DNA of 5,788 nucleotides from Prosthecobacter sp. Lineage in GTDB: Bacteria > Verrucomicrobiota > Verrucomicrobiia > Verrucomicrobiales > Verrucomicrobiaceae. A program made the position numbers and the translations under genes. The notes under the pieces are model-generated. The model ran no database searches. It saw nothing but the letters and a program-made list of their open reading frames with translations, and was not told where the DNA came from. The DNA lies in contig JAOZVT010000758.1 of assembly GCA_025869455.1 (NCBI GenBank), positions 1 through 5,788 of the forward strand, read 5' to 3'. Of this stretch, positions 1 to 5,769 are shown piece by piece (positions within the stretch are counted from its first letter, which is position 1; every line of letters starts with the position of its first letter).

Positions 1-61
1 GTGAGGCGCGTTCATCCTCTGGCAGCTTAGCTGCCTCGGCGCTGAGTTCTTCCAGTTTCAT
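1..61 (-). CDS. Addiction-module antitoxin, N-terminal fragment (partial at window edge)
   Basis: An ATG at 61-59 on the minus strand opens a frame that runs off the left edge after 20 codons. The visible protein begins MKLEELSAEAAKL and continues PEDERAS. This pattern (M-x-L-E-E-L, then A-x-K-L, then P-E-(D/E)-E-R-A) is the typical N-terminus of short antitoxins of the 'putative addiction module component' family (Unstab_antitox, about 70-80 residues), which usually neutralise a RelE/ParE-type toxin encoded just downstream. The toxin would lie outside the window to the left, so the pair cannot be confirmed. No Shine-Dalgarno sequence is visible before the ATG. Such modules are common in mobile and accessory DNA, which fits the AT-richer character of the first kilobase. 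The family call rests on only 20 residues but the match to the expected pattern is good. Confidence 0.6.
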   Translation of the reverse strand, partial: MKLEELSAEAAKLPEDERAS

Positions 62-116
62 GTGGGAAGGATACACTGCAATTAGAAATTTGGATACTGC
101 ATTTTTGGATAGGAAT

Positions 117-184
117 GCCCTAACGGCTCCAAGATCAACGATTGCAGAGAGCGGCACTGCCTTATGTGGAGGCTGTGGTTAGTC
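117..184 (-). repeat. Possible attC-like imperfect inverted repeat after the 70-aa gene
   Basis: On the plus strand CTAAC at 120-124 is the reverse complement of GTTAG at 178-182. After an unpaired stretch, CTCC (127-130) can pair with GGAG (168-171). Read on the minus strand the element starts GACTAAC, includes the TAA stop of the 70-codon gene, and ends GTTAGGG about 68 bases later. Outer CTAAC/GTTAG boxes, an inner pair of short arms with unpaired bases between, and placement at the stop codon of a small gene all resemble an integron attC site. Both outer boxes deviate by one base from the RYYYAAC/GTTRRRY consensus, the inner stem is weak, and no second copy or integrase is visible. The call is tentative. 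Confidence 0.25.
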
Positions 185-391
185 TTTGTTCATGTTATCG
201 TTCCACCCTGCACTGTCGTCTTCGTTTAAGTCATCCCAGAATGAAACTATCTCGTTGAACCTATCAAACGCGCCTTCGTCTTCGGGATCCTCGCCTCTTT
301 CTTTGCACCAGCCCAAGAAACGCTGACGCTTAGCACGTGCTTTTCGCCGTTCCTCACTTTGGCCAATTTCTTTGTCGTCCGAATCTTTCAT
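179..391 (-). CDS. Small acidic hypothetical protein (70 aa)
   Basis: I do not recognise this protein. It is very hydrophilic: residues 1-24 are a charged mix (KDSDDKE, then SEERRKARAKRQR), followed by a Trp/Cys-containing stretch (FLGWCKERGEDPEDEGAF), then an acidic and Trp/Asn-rich tail (FWDDLNEDDSAGWNDN). There is no signal peptide or membrane segment, so it should be cytoplasmic. The first half is probably helical. The ATG at 391-389 has no clear Shine-Dalgarno sequence. It lies 76 bases downstream of the membrane-protein gene on the same strand and upstream of the antitoxin fragment, and its stop codon sits in the possible attC-like repeat. The whole segment is AT-richer than the DNA to the right. 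Its small size and lack of a known family leave some doubt that it is a real gene. Confidence 0.5.
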   Translation of the reverse strand: MKDSDDKEIGQSEERRKARAKRQRFLGWCKERGEDPEDEGAFDRFNEIVSFWDDLNEDDSAGWNDNMNKD

Positions 392-467
392 TGTGGGATT
401 TGTATCCGTTCGAGGATCTTGAGTTTAGTAAACAGTTCAGGCTCAGGAAGACCTCAGTAGCAGATAT

Positions 468-911
468 TTAAGGTTTAGGTTGCGTCCTTTTGTGAGGCTC
501 GTAGCGGAAGAAAAGTAATGTGTCGGGCACGCTTTCGAATTGGAGTTCAGCGCGTAAGTCCTTCCTGAGTTCGCTAAGAATAGTGTCAAGTGGAGCGGTC
601 TGGGTAGTTGCAAACTTAGTAGCGAATGACTGAATGAGCCGGACCTGACTGGACGTGCCGAATAACTGGATGTCGGCGACAGCAGACTCAATTGACTTTG
701 CGTCGTCTAGGGATGGACGGTTGGCGATGAACTCAAGCCGCCGATATGCCTCGATAAGAAAGGAGATGCGCAGGTCGCGTTGCTTATTTTTACGGTCCCG
801 GCGAGCCGCAAAAAAGTGAGCTAACCATGAACCGATGAAGGCTACGGTCGCGGTGACAAGCAGTTGCCAGAATAGAGGCCAATTCATCTTTTTGCTGTTT
901 TTAAGAGCCAT
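468..911 (-). CDS. Hypothetical single-pass membrane protein (147 aa)
   Basis: The protein starts with a short basic tip (MALKNSKKMNW), a hydrophobic segment at about residues 11-34 (LFWQLLVTATVAFIGSWLAH), and then a basic cluster (AARRDRKNKQRDLR, 36-48). It therefore looks anchored by one N-terminal helix with the remainder in the cytoplasm. Residues 48-125 are helical, with an EAYRRLE segment, a short loop and the stretch ESAVADIQLFG. I recall similar unannotated proteins, with a membrane helix followed by FFAARRDR and an AYRRLE helix, scattered across proteobacterial genomes, but I cannot name a function. The start could be the ATG at 911 or the internal ATG at 887 (MNWPLF), which would leave only two residues before the helix. 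Neither has a clear ribosome binding site. The gene looks horizontally acquired from its base composition and neighbours. Confidence 0.65.
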   Translation of the reverse strand: MALKNSKKMNWPLFWQLLVTATVAFIGSWLAHFFAARRDRKNKQRDLRISFLIEAYRRLEFIANRPSLDDAKSIESAVADIQLFGTSSQVRLIQSFATKFATTQTAPLDTILSELRKDLRAELQFESVPDTLLFFRYEPHKRTQPKP

Positions 912-1009
912 TTCAAGATGCTTAATCGCAACGCTCTAATCAACATGCGACACAATTTGACCGTCAGGTGCAAACATCAACAAAATATTGTCTGAATAGG
1001 CAAAAGCCA

Positions 1010-1199
1010 CTAGGGGGAGCAGCAGTATTCCTTCATGCCTTCGAATCCCTTGCCGACGATTAAGGCGATGGCGCGGCGCTTGGAGTCTTCATAAATGGCC
1101 TCATGCCAGTAGTCGCGCACGAGGTCATGACCGCCCTGCCTTTGCAGCCAGTCAAAGGTCCATTCAATCGTGACCGCAGAAGTCGTAGATGCCGATCAT
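1010..1199 (-). pseudogene. Frameshifted and 3'-truncated remnant of a conserved hypothetical gene
   Basis: An ATG at 1199-1197 gives MIGIYDFCGHD and then a TGA at 1166-1164. In the next frame the coding signal continues at once: IEWTFDWLQRQGGHDLV, then RDYWHEAIYEDSKRRA, then IALIVGKGFEGMKEY, ending CCSP and a TAG at 1012-1010. Joined, the two parts read as a natural protein start with (C-G-H)-x-E-W-T-F, a conserved-looking YWxEAIxxDSxR block and KGFEGMKEY. One extra base near 1165-1170 explains the break. I recall unannotated proteins of Planctomycetes and Verrucomicrobia with this type of N-terminus and a longer C-terminal part, but I cannot verify this. If so, the remainder is missing and the last four residues are read from foreign sequence. 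The ATG lies 38 bases after the stop of the HD-domain gene, so the intact ancestor was probably its downstream neighbour in an operon. Confidence 0.5.
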
Positions 1200-1237
1200 G
1201 GGGAAGGGTGACGTTGCGGGAGGGCGGGATGTTGCGG

Positions 1238-2344
1238 CTACGATATCAAGTCTTCATCTGGCTCCATCATTTCCTTATTCACGACCACGGGCTCAGGCAG
1301 ACCGCTCACTCTCTGCAAGGGTACCAGAACATTCACGGGCCAGGGGCGGAAGCGTTCGACAATGCCGGGAGCCAGTTCCTTGCCGTTTTCATACCCTCGG
1401 CGCAGCATTTCCATCTTGGCATCTATGTTATCCACATGATGGAGGATGATGGCTTCTGGGGTTTTAGGCAGTACGGGGGAACCGAATTCATACTGCCCGT
1501 GATGGGAGGCAATGAGGTGAAGCAAGTGCATGCGCACTAGATCACTGGCAGGTTCCAACATGGTCCACTCGGCGGATTCGGAACGGTCCATGACATCCCG
1601 CCAAAGTTTGTTAACCAATTCAATGCCTAACGAAATGTGCCCCAACATTTCTCCATGCAACTGGTAAGGCTGGCTGAAGCCTGTCTCTGGGTAGGTGTTT
1701 TCCCAGAGTTTTCCGCAATCATGAAACAGCACGCCTGCGATCAATAGATCCTGATTGAGTGTGGGATAAACGCTGGAGATGGCCACCGCGCAACGCATCA
1801 TCTGCGCCACATGCTCCACCAGCCCTCCACGACGCGCGTGGTGATTTTCCCGCGCGGCTGCGGTGCGGCGGAAGCGTTCGCCATGCTTTTCTAAAAACAG
1901 GCTGCACAAAGTCTTCAGGCGCGGATCCCGCACCGACTCCACGAGACGAACAATGTCTTCATAGTCTGCGCGTTGACGCTCCGCCAAATCGGCATCGCCA
2001 CTTAAAAGCATCTGCTTTTCTTCATCGCTGAGAAAGCGCATCTGCGGCTGTCTGGGCTCAATGCCATACTTCCCAGTGTCCACCCATTGGGCAGCAAGTT
2101 CGATAAAACTGCCGCGATGGAGTTGCCGAGCATCTTGAAAAAGCGGGTTGTTATCAAAGACCCGCCAGACCATGGAATCTCCCGCATCGGCTAGCTTCAC
2201 TTCCAGGAAAGGGGCACCCCCTGCCGTCTGTTTTTCGATCCGGTTATCCACCTGCACATGAGCACGATAAGGCTGCGGGGACGGACCCGCGATCTGGCGC
2301 AGTTGGGTGAGAGTCAGGAGCTCAAGATCGGAGGCATCGTCCAT
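1238..2344 (-). CDS. YhaM-type OB-fold/HD-domain 3'-5' exoribonuclease (putative)
   Basis: The product resembles Bacillus YhaM, a 3'-5' exoribonuclease acting in RNA turnover in the cytoplasm, though activity here is inferred. Numbered from the ATG at 2344, residues about 10-101 form an OB-fold nucleic-acid-binding region (RAHVQVDNRIEKQTAGGAPF, then WRVFDNN). A helical linker follows, then an HD phosphohydrolase domain: HHARRGGLVEH (His178), the metal-binding HD pair at 208-209 in LFHDCGK, His230 and His236 in HGEMLGHI, the His pair 281-282 in SHHGQYEFGSP, and Asp305 in HHVDNIDAKME. The PKTPEA block before the last motif is characteristic of this subfamily. All expected metal ligands are present. 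At 368 residues it is longer than YhaM (about 314), mostly at the C-terminus. An in-frame TTG at 2386 would add 14 residues with no conserved look; neither start has a visible ribosome binding site. It follows the M19 gene in the same direction. Confidence 0.85.
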   Translation of the reverse strand: MDDASDLELLTLTQLRQIAGPSPQPYRAHVQVDNRIEKQTAGGAPFLEVKLADAGDSMVWRVFDNNPLFQDARQLHRGSFIELAAQWVDTGKYGIEPRQPQMRFLSDEEKQMLLSGDADLAERQRADYEDIVRLVESVRDPRLKTLCSLFLEKHGERFRRTAAARENHHARRGGLVEHVAQMMRCAVAISSVYPTLNQDLLIAGVLFHDCGKLWENTYPETGFSQPYQLHGEMLGHISLGIELVNKLWRDVMDRSESAEWTMLEPASDLVRMHLLHLIASHHGQYEFGSPVLPKTPEAIILHHVDNIDAKMEMLRRGYENGKELAPGIVERFRPWPVNVLVPLQRVSGLPEPVVVNKEMMEPDEDLIS

Positions 2345-2440
2345 AGTAGATGGATCAGTGAAACCCGACCTCGGGGAGAGATGCAAGGAGGAACTGAGGC
2401 CACGTATCCCGAACTCCGCGATTGATTGCAGAATCCGGGC

Positions 2441-3775
2441 TTATGAAACGGCGTTCGCTTTCAGCACGCGCAGCATGTTTCCACCTAACACTTTCTGGAT
2501 GGTTTCATCGCTATGACCACGCATGATCATGCCAAGGGTGAAAAGGGGCCAGTTTGTCCAGGCAATGCTTTGTTCCGCCTGAGGAGTGGTCACAAAATCG
2601 TCCTTCGGCCATAGGTGTTCCCAGCGATCCTCTGCCCCACCCAGAGGCGATGAGCCATCGGGACGCCGCAAGATCTTGGCGCGCTCCTCTTTTTCAAAAC
2701 GTGAGGTGTAGGAGATATCACAACCAATGGCCGCATATTGAGGGCCGAAGGTCTTGATGACGTGATCCAGGTGATCCATCAGGGCTGTGATATCGCCTTT
2801 GCCACCAAGAAAGCGTGGGATGCAGCACATGCCGACGAGTCCGTCCGTGTCACAAATGGCGCGGATCGCCGTATCGGGCTTGCCACGAAAATGCTTATAA
2901 ACCGCTGCGCAGCTGGTGTGGCTGGCGACCATGGGTTTGGTGGAGGCTTTGGCCGCATCTTCGGCGGTTTGCCAGCCGCTGTGGGCCACATCCACGATCA
3001 CGCCCAGCTTATTCATTTCAGTGACTGCCGCGTGGCCAAAATCACTCAGCCCCCCATCATGAGGTTCCCCGGCTCCGTCGCCCATGGGGTTTCGTCGATT
3101 GTAGGTGAGGTGCATCATGCGGATGCCTAGCTCATGGAAAATGCGGACGTATCGCAGTTCATCCCGCACACTTTCCCAGTCCATGTGCAGGGGCACTCCA
3201 TTGCCTGTGAAACACAGACCCACCTGACCTGCTTTTTTGAGCGCGCGGATTTCTTCAGCCGTGGTGACTTTGGAAAGCGCGGGTTTCATGCCATCCGTGG
3301 CTTTGGTGAAATGGGCTAGGCGCTTGATGAGCCGCAGCGGATCGTTGCCTTCTTCCCCGGCATTCTGAAAGACACAGGTCACACCGGCAGCGTGAAAGGC
3401 CTGGAAAAACTCTTGTCGTTCGCGTTCGTTCGAGGTCCCACGACTCATGGTCATGGACTCGCGCAGATCTGCCAGCTCAGCACTGGAGGCCCCTTCCCGG
3501 ATGGCTTCATTGATCTTTTCACCATCCACGGCAAAGCGAGGCGCAAAGCCATAGGATTCAAAAACAACCGAGCCGAAATGCAGTTCCCAAGCTCGTTCGA
3601 TCTGCGCCTGAGTCGGCTTCAAGAGACCGAGCGCGATCTCGCGGGGTTTATCAATCGTCGGGTTACCCGTTCTCCAGAGCTCTTTGCTTTCTTGACCCCG
3701 AACTTGAAGGTGAAAACTGCTGGCTACGGTAGCAAGGGGAAGCTGAGACAGCAGGGAGCGGCGGGTGAGAGGCAT
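2441..3775 (-). CDS. Secreted peptidase M19 (membrane/renal dipeptidase-like) protein with a Tat-type signal
   Basis: The 444-residue product begins MPLTRRSLLSQLPLATVASS, which fits a twin-arginine signal (RR at 5-6, then a hydrophobic stretch), so export to the periplasm is likely. Residues about 60-440 match the M19 zinc dipeptidase barrel: LGIRMMHLTYNRRN (217-229), GLSDFGHAAVTEMNKLGVIVDVAHSG (His265), PMVASHTSC (His286), the DTDGLVG strand, AAIGCDIS (Asp353) and the C-terminal GGNMLRVL. These correspond to His198, His219 and Asp288 of human renal dipeptidase. The N-terminal HxD zinc motif is replaced by FESYGF (72-77, Tyr and Phe at the ligand positions), and the bridging glutamate position appears to be Thr190 in GLCFTGNG. 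Classical binuclear zinc chemistry is therefore doubtful. I recall a planctomycete/verrucomicrobial subgroup with a similar N-terminal block. It is divergent from the lipoprotein gene and 54-96 bases upstream of the HD gene, depending on that gene's start. Confidence 0.85.
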   Translation of the reverse strand: MPLTRRSLLSQLPLATVASSFHLQVRGQESKELWRTGNPTIDKPREIALGLLKPTQAQIERAWELHFGSVVFESYGFAPRFAVDGEKINEAIREGASSAELADLRESMTMSRGTSNERERQEFFQAFHAAGVTCVFQNAGEEGNDPLRLIKRLAHFTKATDGMKPALSKVTTAEEIRALKKAGQVGLCFTGNGVPLHMDWESVRDELRYVRIFHELGIRMMHLTYNRRNPMGDGAGEPHDGGLSDFGHAAVTEMNKLGVIVDVAHSGWQTAEDAAKASTKPMVASHTSCAAVYKHFRGKPDTAIRAICDTDGLVGMCCIPRFLGGKGDITALMDHLDHVIKTFGPQYAAIGCDISYTSRFEKEERAKILRRPDGSSPLGGAEDRWEHLWPKDDFVTTPQAEQSIAWTNWPLFTLGMIMRGHSDETIQKVLGGNMLRVLKANAVS

Positions 3776-3931
3776 GAGAAAACCAACGGAGTTTTTTGGG
3801 AAACGCTATCCTCTCCTGGCAGCCTTTTTCGCCTTATCCGGCTAATCGAGCTAAAGATACCGCGTCTCATCCGTTGCTAAGAAGCACTCTGCCGCTTTTC
3901 CACCCGGCATGGAGGCCCGATTCTACTCATC
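3776..3931. promoter_or_regulatory. Divergent intergenic region between the M19 and lipoprotein genes
   Basis: These 156 bases separate two genes transcribed away from each other, so promoters for both should lie here. I found no convincing -35/-10 pair on either strand. Three copies of the pentamer GCTAA occur within about 45 bases near the middle (in GGCTAATCGAGCTAAAG and GTTGCTAAG), too short to call an operator. GGAGG at 3911-3915 is 16 bases before the lipoprotein ATG, farther than a normal Shine-Dalgarno sequence. No other feature is visible. Confidence 0.4.
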
Positions 3932-4972
3932 ATGATCCGCCCGTCCCTTTCCCTCCTCGTTTTGCCTTTGGCCCTGAGTCTGAGTTCTTGCGGCCCTAAA
4001 CCTGAGGTCAAAACGACGGATGAAGCTGCGCCCGCACCTTCTGTGGCCAAGGAGGAAGCTCCTAAATCGGCGGAAGAAAAACCTGTCGCGAAAGCAGAGC
4101 CTCAAAAGGAACCCGTGGCTGAAACGCCGAAGATGGAAGATCCACAGTTTCCAGCGCCAGTGGACATCGGCGGCTTTGGCAGTAGCGAACCGGCTGAACG
4201 GAAAGATATGCCGAGCCGTGGTATCATCAGCTTTGGCCCTGAGTCCTGGGAACATAGCAATGGGGCACACTGGGAAACCTACACGGGCACGAAATTCAAA
4301 GCCAAACGCTGGGGCCGCTATCAGGTGCGTCTGACCTACACACTGAACCGCGCGGCTCTGGGCATGCAGTTCCGCATGGGTGATCTGACGGTGAAGAAGT
4401 CACTCGCATCATCCCCACGCCCGCGCAAAACGGTTCTGGGAGAGCTGTACATTGATAAGGCAGGTGACGTGCCCTTTTCCCTGCTGACACCTCCGACGGA
4501 AAGCGGTGGATTCGTTGTCCATGAGATCGCTCTGATCCCGACCTGTGAAGGAGAAATGCCAAAACAGGCCGAGGATGGCAGCATTACCCTCAATGCCAAG
4601 GATGCCATCACCTGGTCTGAAAACATGCGCTTTGAGCCGAAGCCGGAGAAGAATTGCCTGGGTTTCTGGACCTCTGCCGATGATCTGGCTGAGTGGGAGT
4701 TCCAAGTGGACAAACCCGGCCGCTACAAAGTCACGCTCAGCCACGGCTGCGGCAATGGCAATCAGGGCAGCGAAGTGGAGCTGAAACATGCGGATCAGAC
4801 CCTGAAGTTCACGACCCAGGATACGGGCGGCTTTCAGAACTGGAAAGAGGTGCCGCTGGGTGAGATCGAGATCAAAGCCAGTGGCAAACAGCGTCTCGTC
4901 ATTGATCCGGTGAACAAGGTGAAGTCGGCTGTCCTGGACGTGCAGAAGGTGGTGCTGACCCCCTTGAGCTAA
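3932..4972 (+). CDS. Lipoprotein with two tandem beta-sandwich (carbohydrate-binding-like) domains
   Basis: The start MIRPSLSLLVLPLALSLSSC is a lipoprotein signal with lipobox LSSC and the lipidated cysteine at residue 20. Residues 21-75 are a low-complexity Pro/Ala/Lys/Glu linker (repeated KPVAKAEP and EPVAETP-like units), which should hold the folded part away from the membrane. Two related beta-rich domains follow, at about 95-204 and 215-346. Each contains a GRY(Q/K)V(R/T)L strand (128-134 and 263-269) and ends in a hydrophobic strand followed by LIP or LTP. The second domain (GFWTSADDLAEWEF, DKPGRYKV, HGCGNGNQGSEVEL, QDTGGFQNW) resembles a galactose-binding-like/CBM6-like domain that I associate with secreted enzymes of Verrucomicrobia and Planctomycetes. 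No catalytic domain is present. It may bind a glycan or act structurally in the envelope; this is inference. It converges with tcdA, five bases away. Confidence 0.8.
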   Translation: MIRPSLSLLVLPLALSLSSCGPKPEVKTTDEAAPAPSVAKEEAPKSAEEKPVAKAEPQKEPVAETPKMEDPQFPAPVDIGGFGSSEPAERKDMPSRGIISFGPESWEHSNGAHWETYTGTKFKAKRWGRYQVRLTYTLNRAALGMQFRMGDLTVKKSLASSPRPRKTVLGELYIDKAGDVPFSLLTPPTESGGFVVHEIALIPTCEGEMPKQAEDGSITLNAKDAITWSENMRFEPKPEKNCLGFWTSADDLAEWEFQVDKPGRYKVTLSHGCGNGNQGSEVELKHADQTLKFTTQDTGGFQNWKEVPLGEIEIKASGKQRLVIDPVNKVKSAVLDVQKVVLTPLS

Positions 4973-4977
4973 ACAGG

Positions 4978-5769
4978 CTATTCAGTGGTCAGGCCCCGCA
5001 GAACCTCGGCGGCAAGGGCAAAGCCAAAAGTCCCGGTGACTGCGGTAGCTGCGCCAAAACCAGCCGCGCAATCGAGTCGCAGCCCGGCTTCTGCCCCCTG
5101 CTCTTTTTCGGTGGAGCAGGAGCCGTCCGACTGAGGATACACGGCTTTTTCGGTGGAATAGACGCAGGGCACGCCCCAATGCATGACTTTGCCTTCAGGG
5201 CTTTTGGGGAATGCGTGGGCCTCCCGCAATCGACGCCGAACCTGTTGCAGCAAGGGGTCAGCCCCGGCCTGCCCTAGATCGGCCACTTTGACCTGGGTGG
5301 GGTCTCGCCGCCCTCCGGCACTGCCGGAAACGACCACGGGAATGCCCAGTGCTCGGGCTTTGGCGATGATGAGGGCTTTGATGTTCGTGCTGTCCACGGC
5401 ATCCACCACGCAGTCGAATCCAGGCTGTAAAAGGCGATCCGCATTGCTCTCCAGGAAGAATTCGGTGATGGCTTGGACCTGGCACTCGGGATTGATTTCG
5501 GCTACGCGCCGCGCCAGGACGCTCACCTTTGGGTGACCGACGGTGTGGGCCATGGCGGGAAGCTGGCGATTCGTATTGGTGATGCAAACATCATCCATGT
5601 CCATGAAGGTCAATGAACCGACTCCGCTGCGGGCCAGGGCCTCCACCACCCAGGAGCCGACCCCGCCCACACCAATGATGGCCACACGGGCGGCATGCAG
5701 GCGTGGCAGGGCCTGTACTCCGTAGAGTCTGCCGATGCCGCCGAAGCGCTGGTGATAACTTTCTGTCAT
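4978..5769 (-). CDS. tcdA: tRNA threonylcarbamoyladenosine dehydratase TcdA (CsdL/YgdL)
   Basis: TcdA is an E1-like (ThiF/MoeB superfamily) cytoplasmic enzyme that uses ATP to dehydrate t6A at position 37 of ANN-decoding tRNAs to the cyclic form ct6A. The product aligns along its length with my memory of E. coli TcdA (about 268 residues; here 263). Visible motifs are the opening QRFGGIGRLYG (7-17), the nucleotide-binding GVGGVGSW (33-40), the acidic DMDD (57-60), TNTNRQ with Arg68, Lys81 in VGHPKV, DAVDS (123-127), SGSAGGRRDPTQ (148-159), CVYSTEKAVYPQSDGS (202-217) and the C-terminal DCAAGFGAATAVTGTFGF. The ATP-binding residues expected in the family are present. In E. coli the protein works with the CsdA-CsdE sulfur relay; neither gene is in this window. 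The start ATG at 5769 lacks a clear Shine-Dalgarno sequence. Its 3' end meets that of the plus-strand lipoprotein gene with almost no gap. Confidence 0.93.
   Translation of the reverse strand: MTESYHQRFGGIGRLYGVQALPRLHAARVAIIGVGGVGSWVVEALARSGVGSLTFMDMDDVCITNTNRQLPAMAHTVGHPKVSVLARRVAEINPECQVQAITEFFLESNADRLLQPGFDCVVDAVDSTNIKALIIAKARALGIPVVVSGSAGGRRDPTQVKVADLGQAGADPLLQQVRRRLREAHAFPKSPEGKVMHWGVPCVYSTEKAVYPQSDGSCSTEKEQGAEAGLRLDCAAGFGAATAVTGTFGFALAAEVLRGLTTE

Noticed and set aside
441..460. Possible hairpin in the gap between the two small genes (CTCAGG-AAGA-CCTCAG)
   Set aside because: Only three base pairs form before mismatches, there is no T-tract, and it lacks attC-type outer boxes, so neither a terminator nor a second attC site is supported.
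443..691. Alternative minus-strand frame of 82 codons overlapping the membrane-protein gene
   Set aside because: It is Ser/Leu-rich shadow translation; the 147-codon frame has a coherent membrane helix and charged-helix pattern.
912..1009. Search for an attC/attI core or terminal inverted repeat between the membrane-protein gene and the remnant
   Set aside because: No GTTRRRY box in the right position and no terminal inverted repeat were found, so the mechanism of the suspected insertion remains unknown.
1103..1540. Plus-strand open frame of 145 codons
   Set aside because: It is antisense to the well-supported HD-domain gene and to the remnant, its product has no recognisable motif, and the minus-strand frame carries all the conserved residues.
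3817..3832. Sigma-54-like promoter (TGGCAGCC then TTTTTCGC)
   Set aside because: The spacing between the GG and GC elements is one base too long and the -12 element reads TTCGC instead of TTGC.
3392..3880. Plus-strand open frame of 162 codons
   Set aside because: It lies antisense to the N-terminal half of the M19 gene and extends into the divergent intergenic region; the protein has no family resemblance.
5258..5587. Minus-strand frame of 109 codons inside tcdA
   Set aside because: It is a Arg/Pro/Gly/Ser-rich shift of tcdA, whose own frame matches the TcdA family from end to end.
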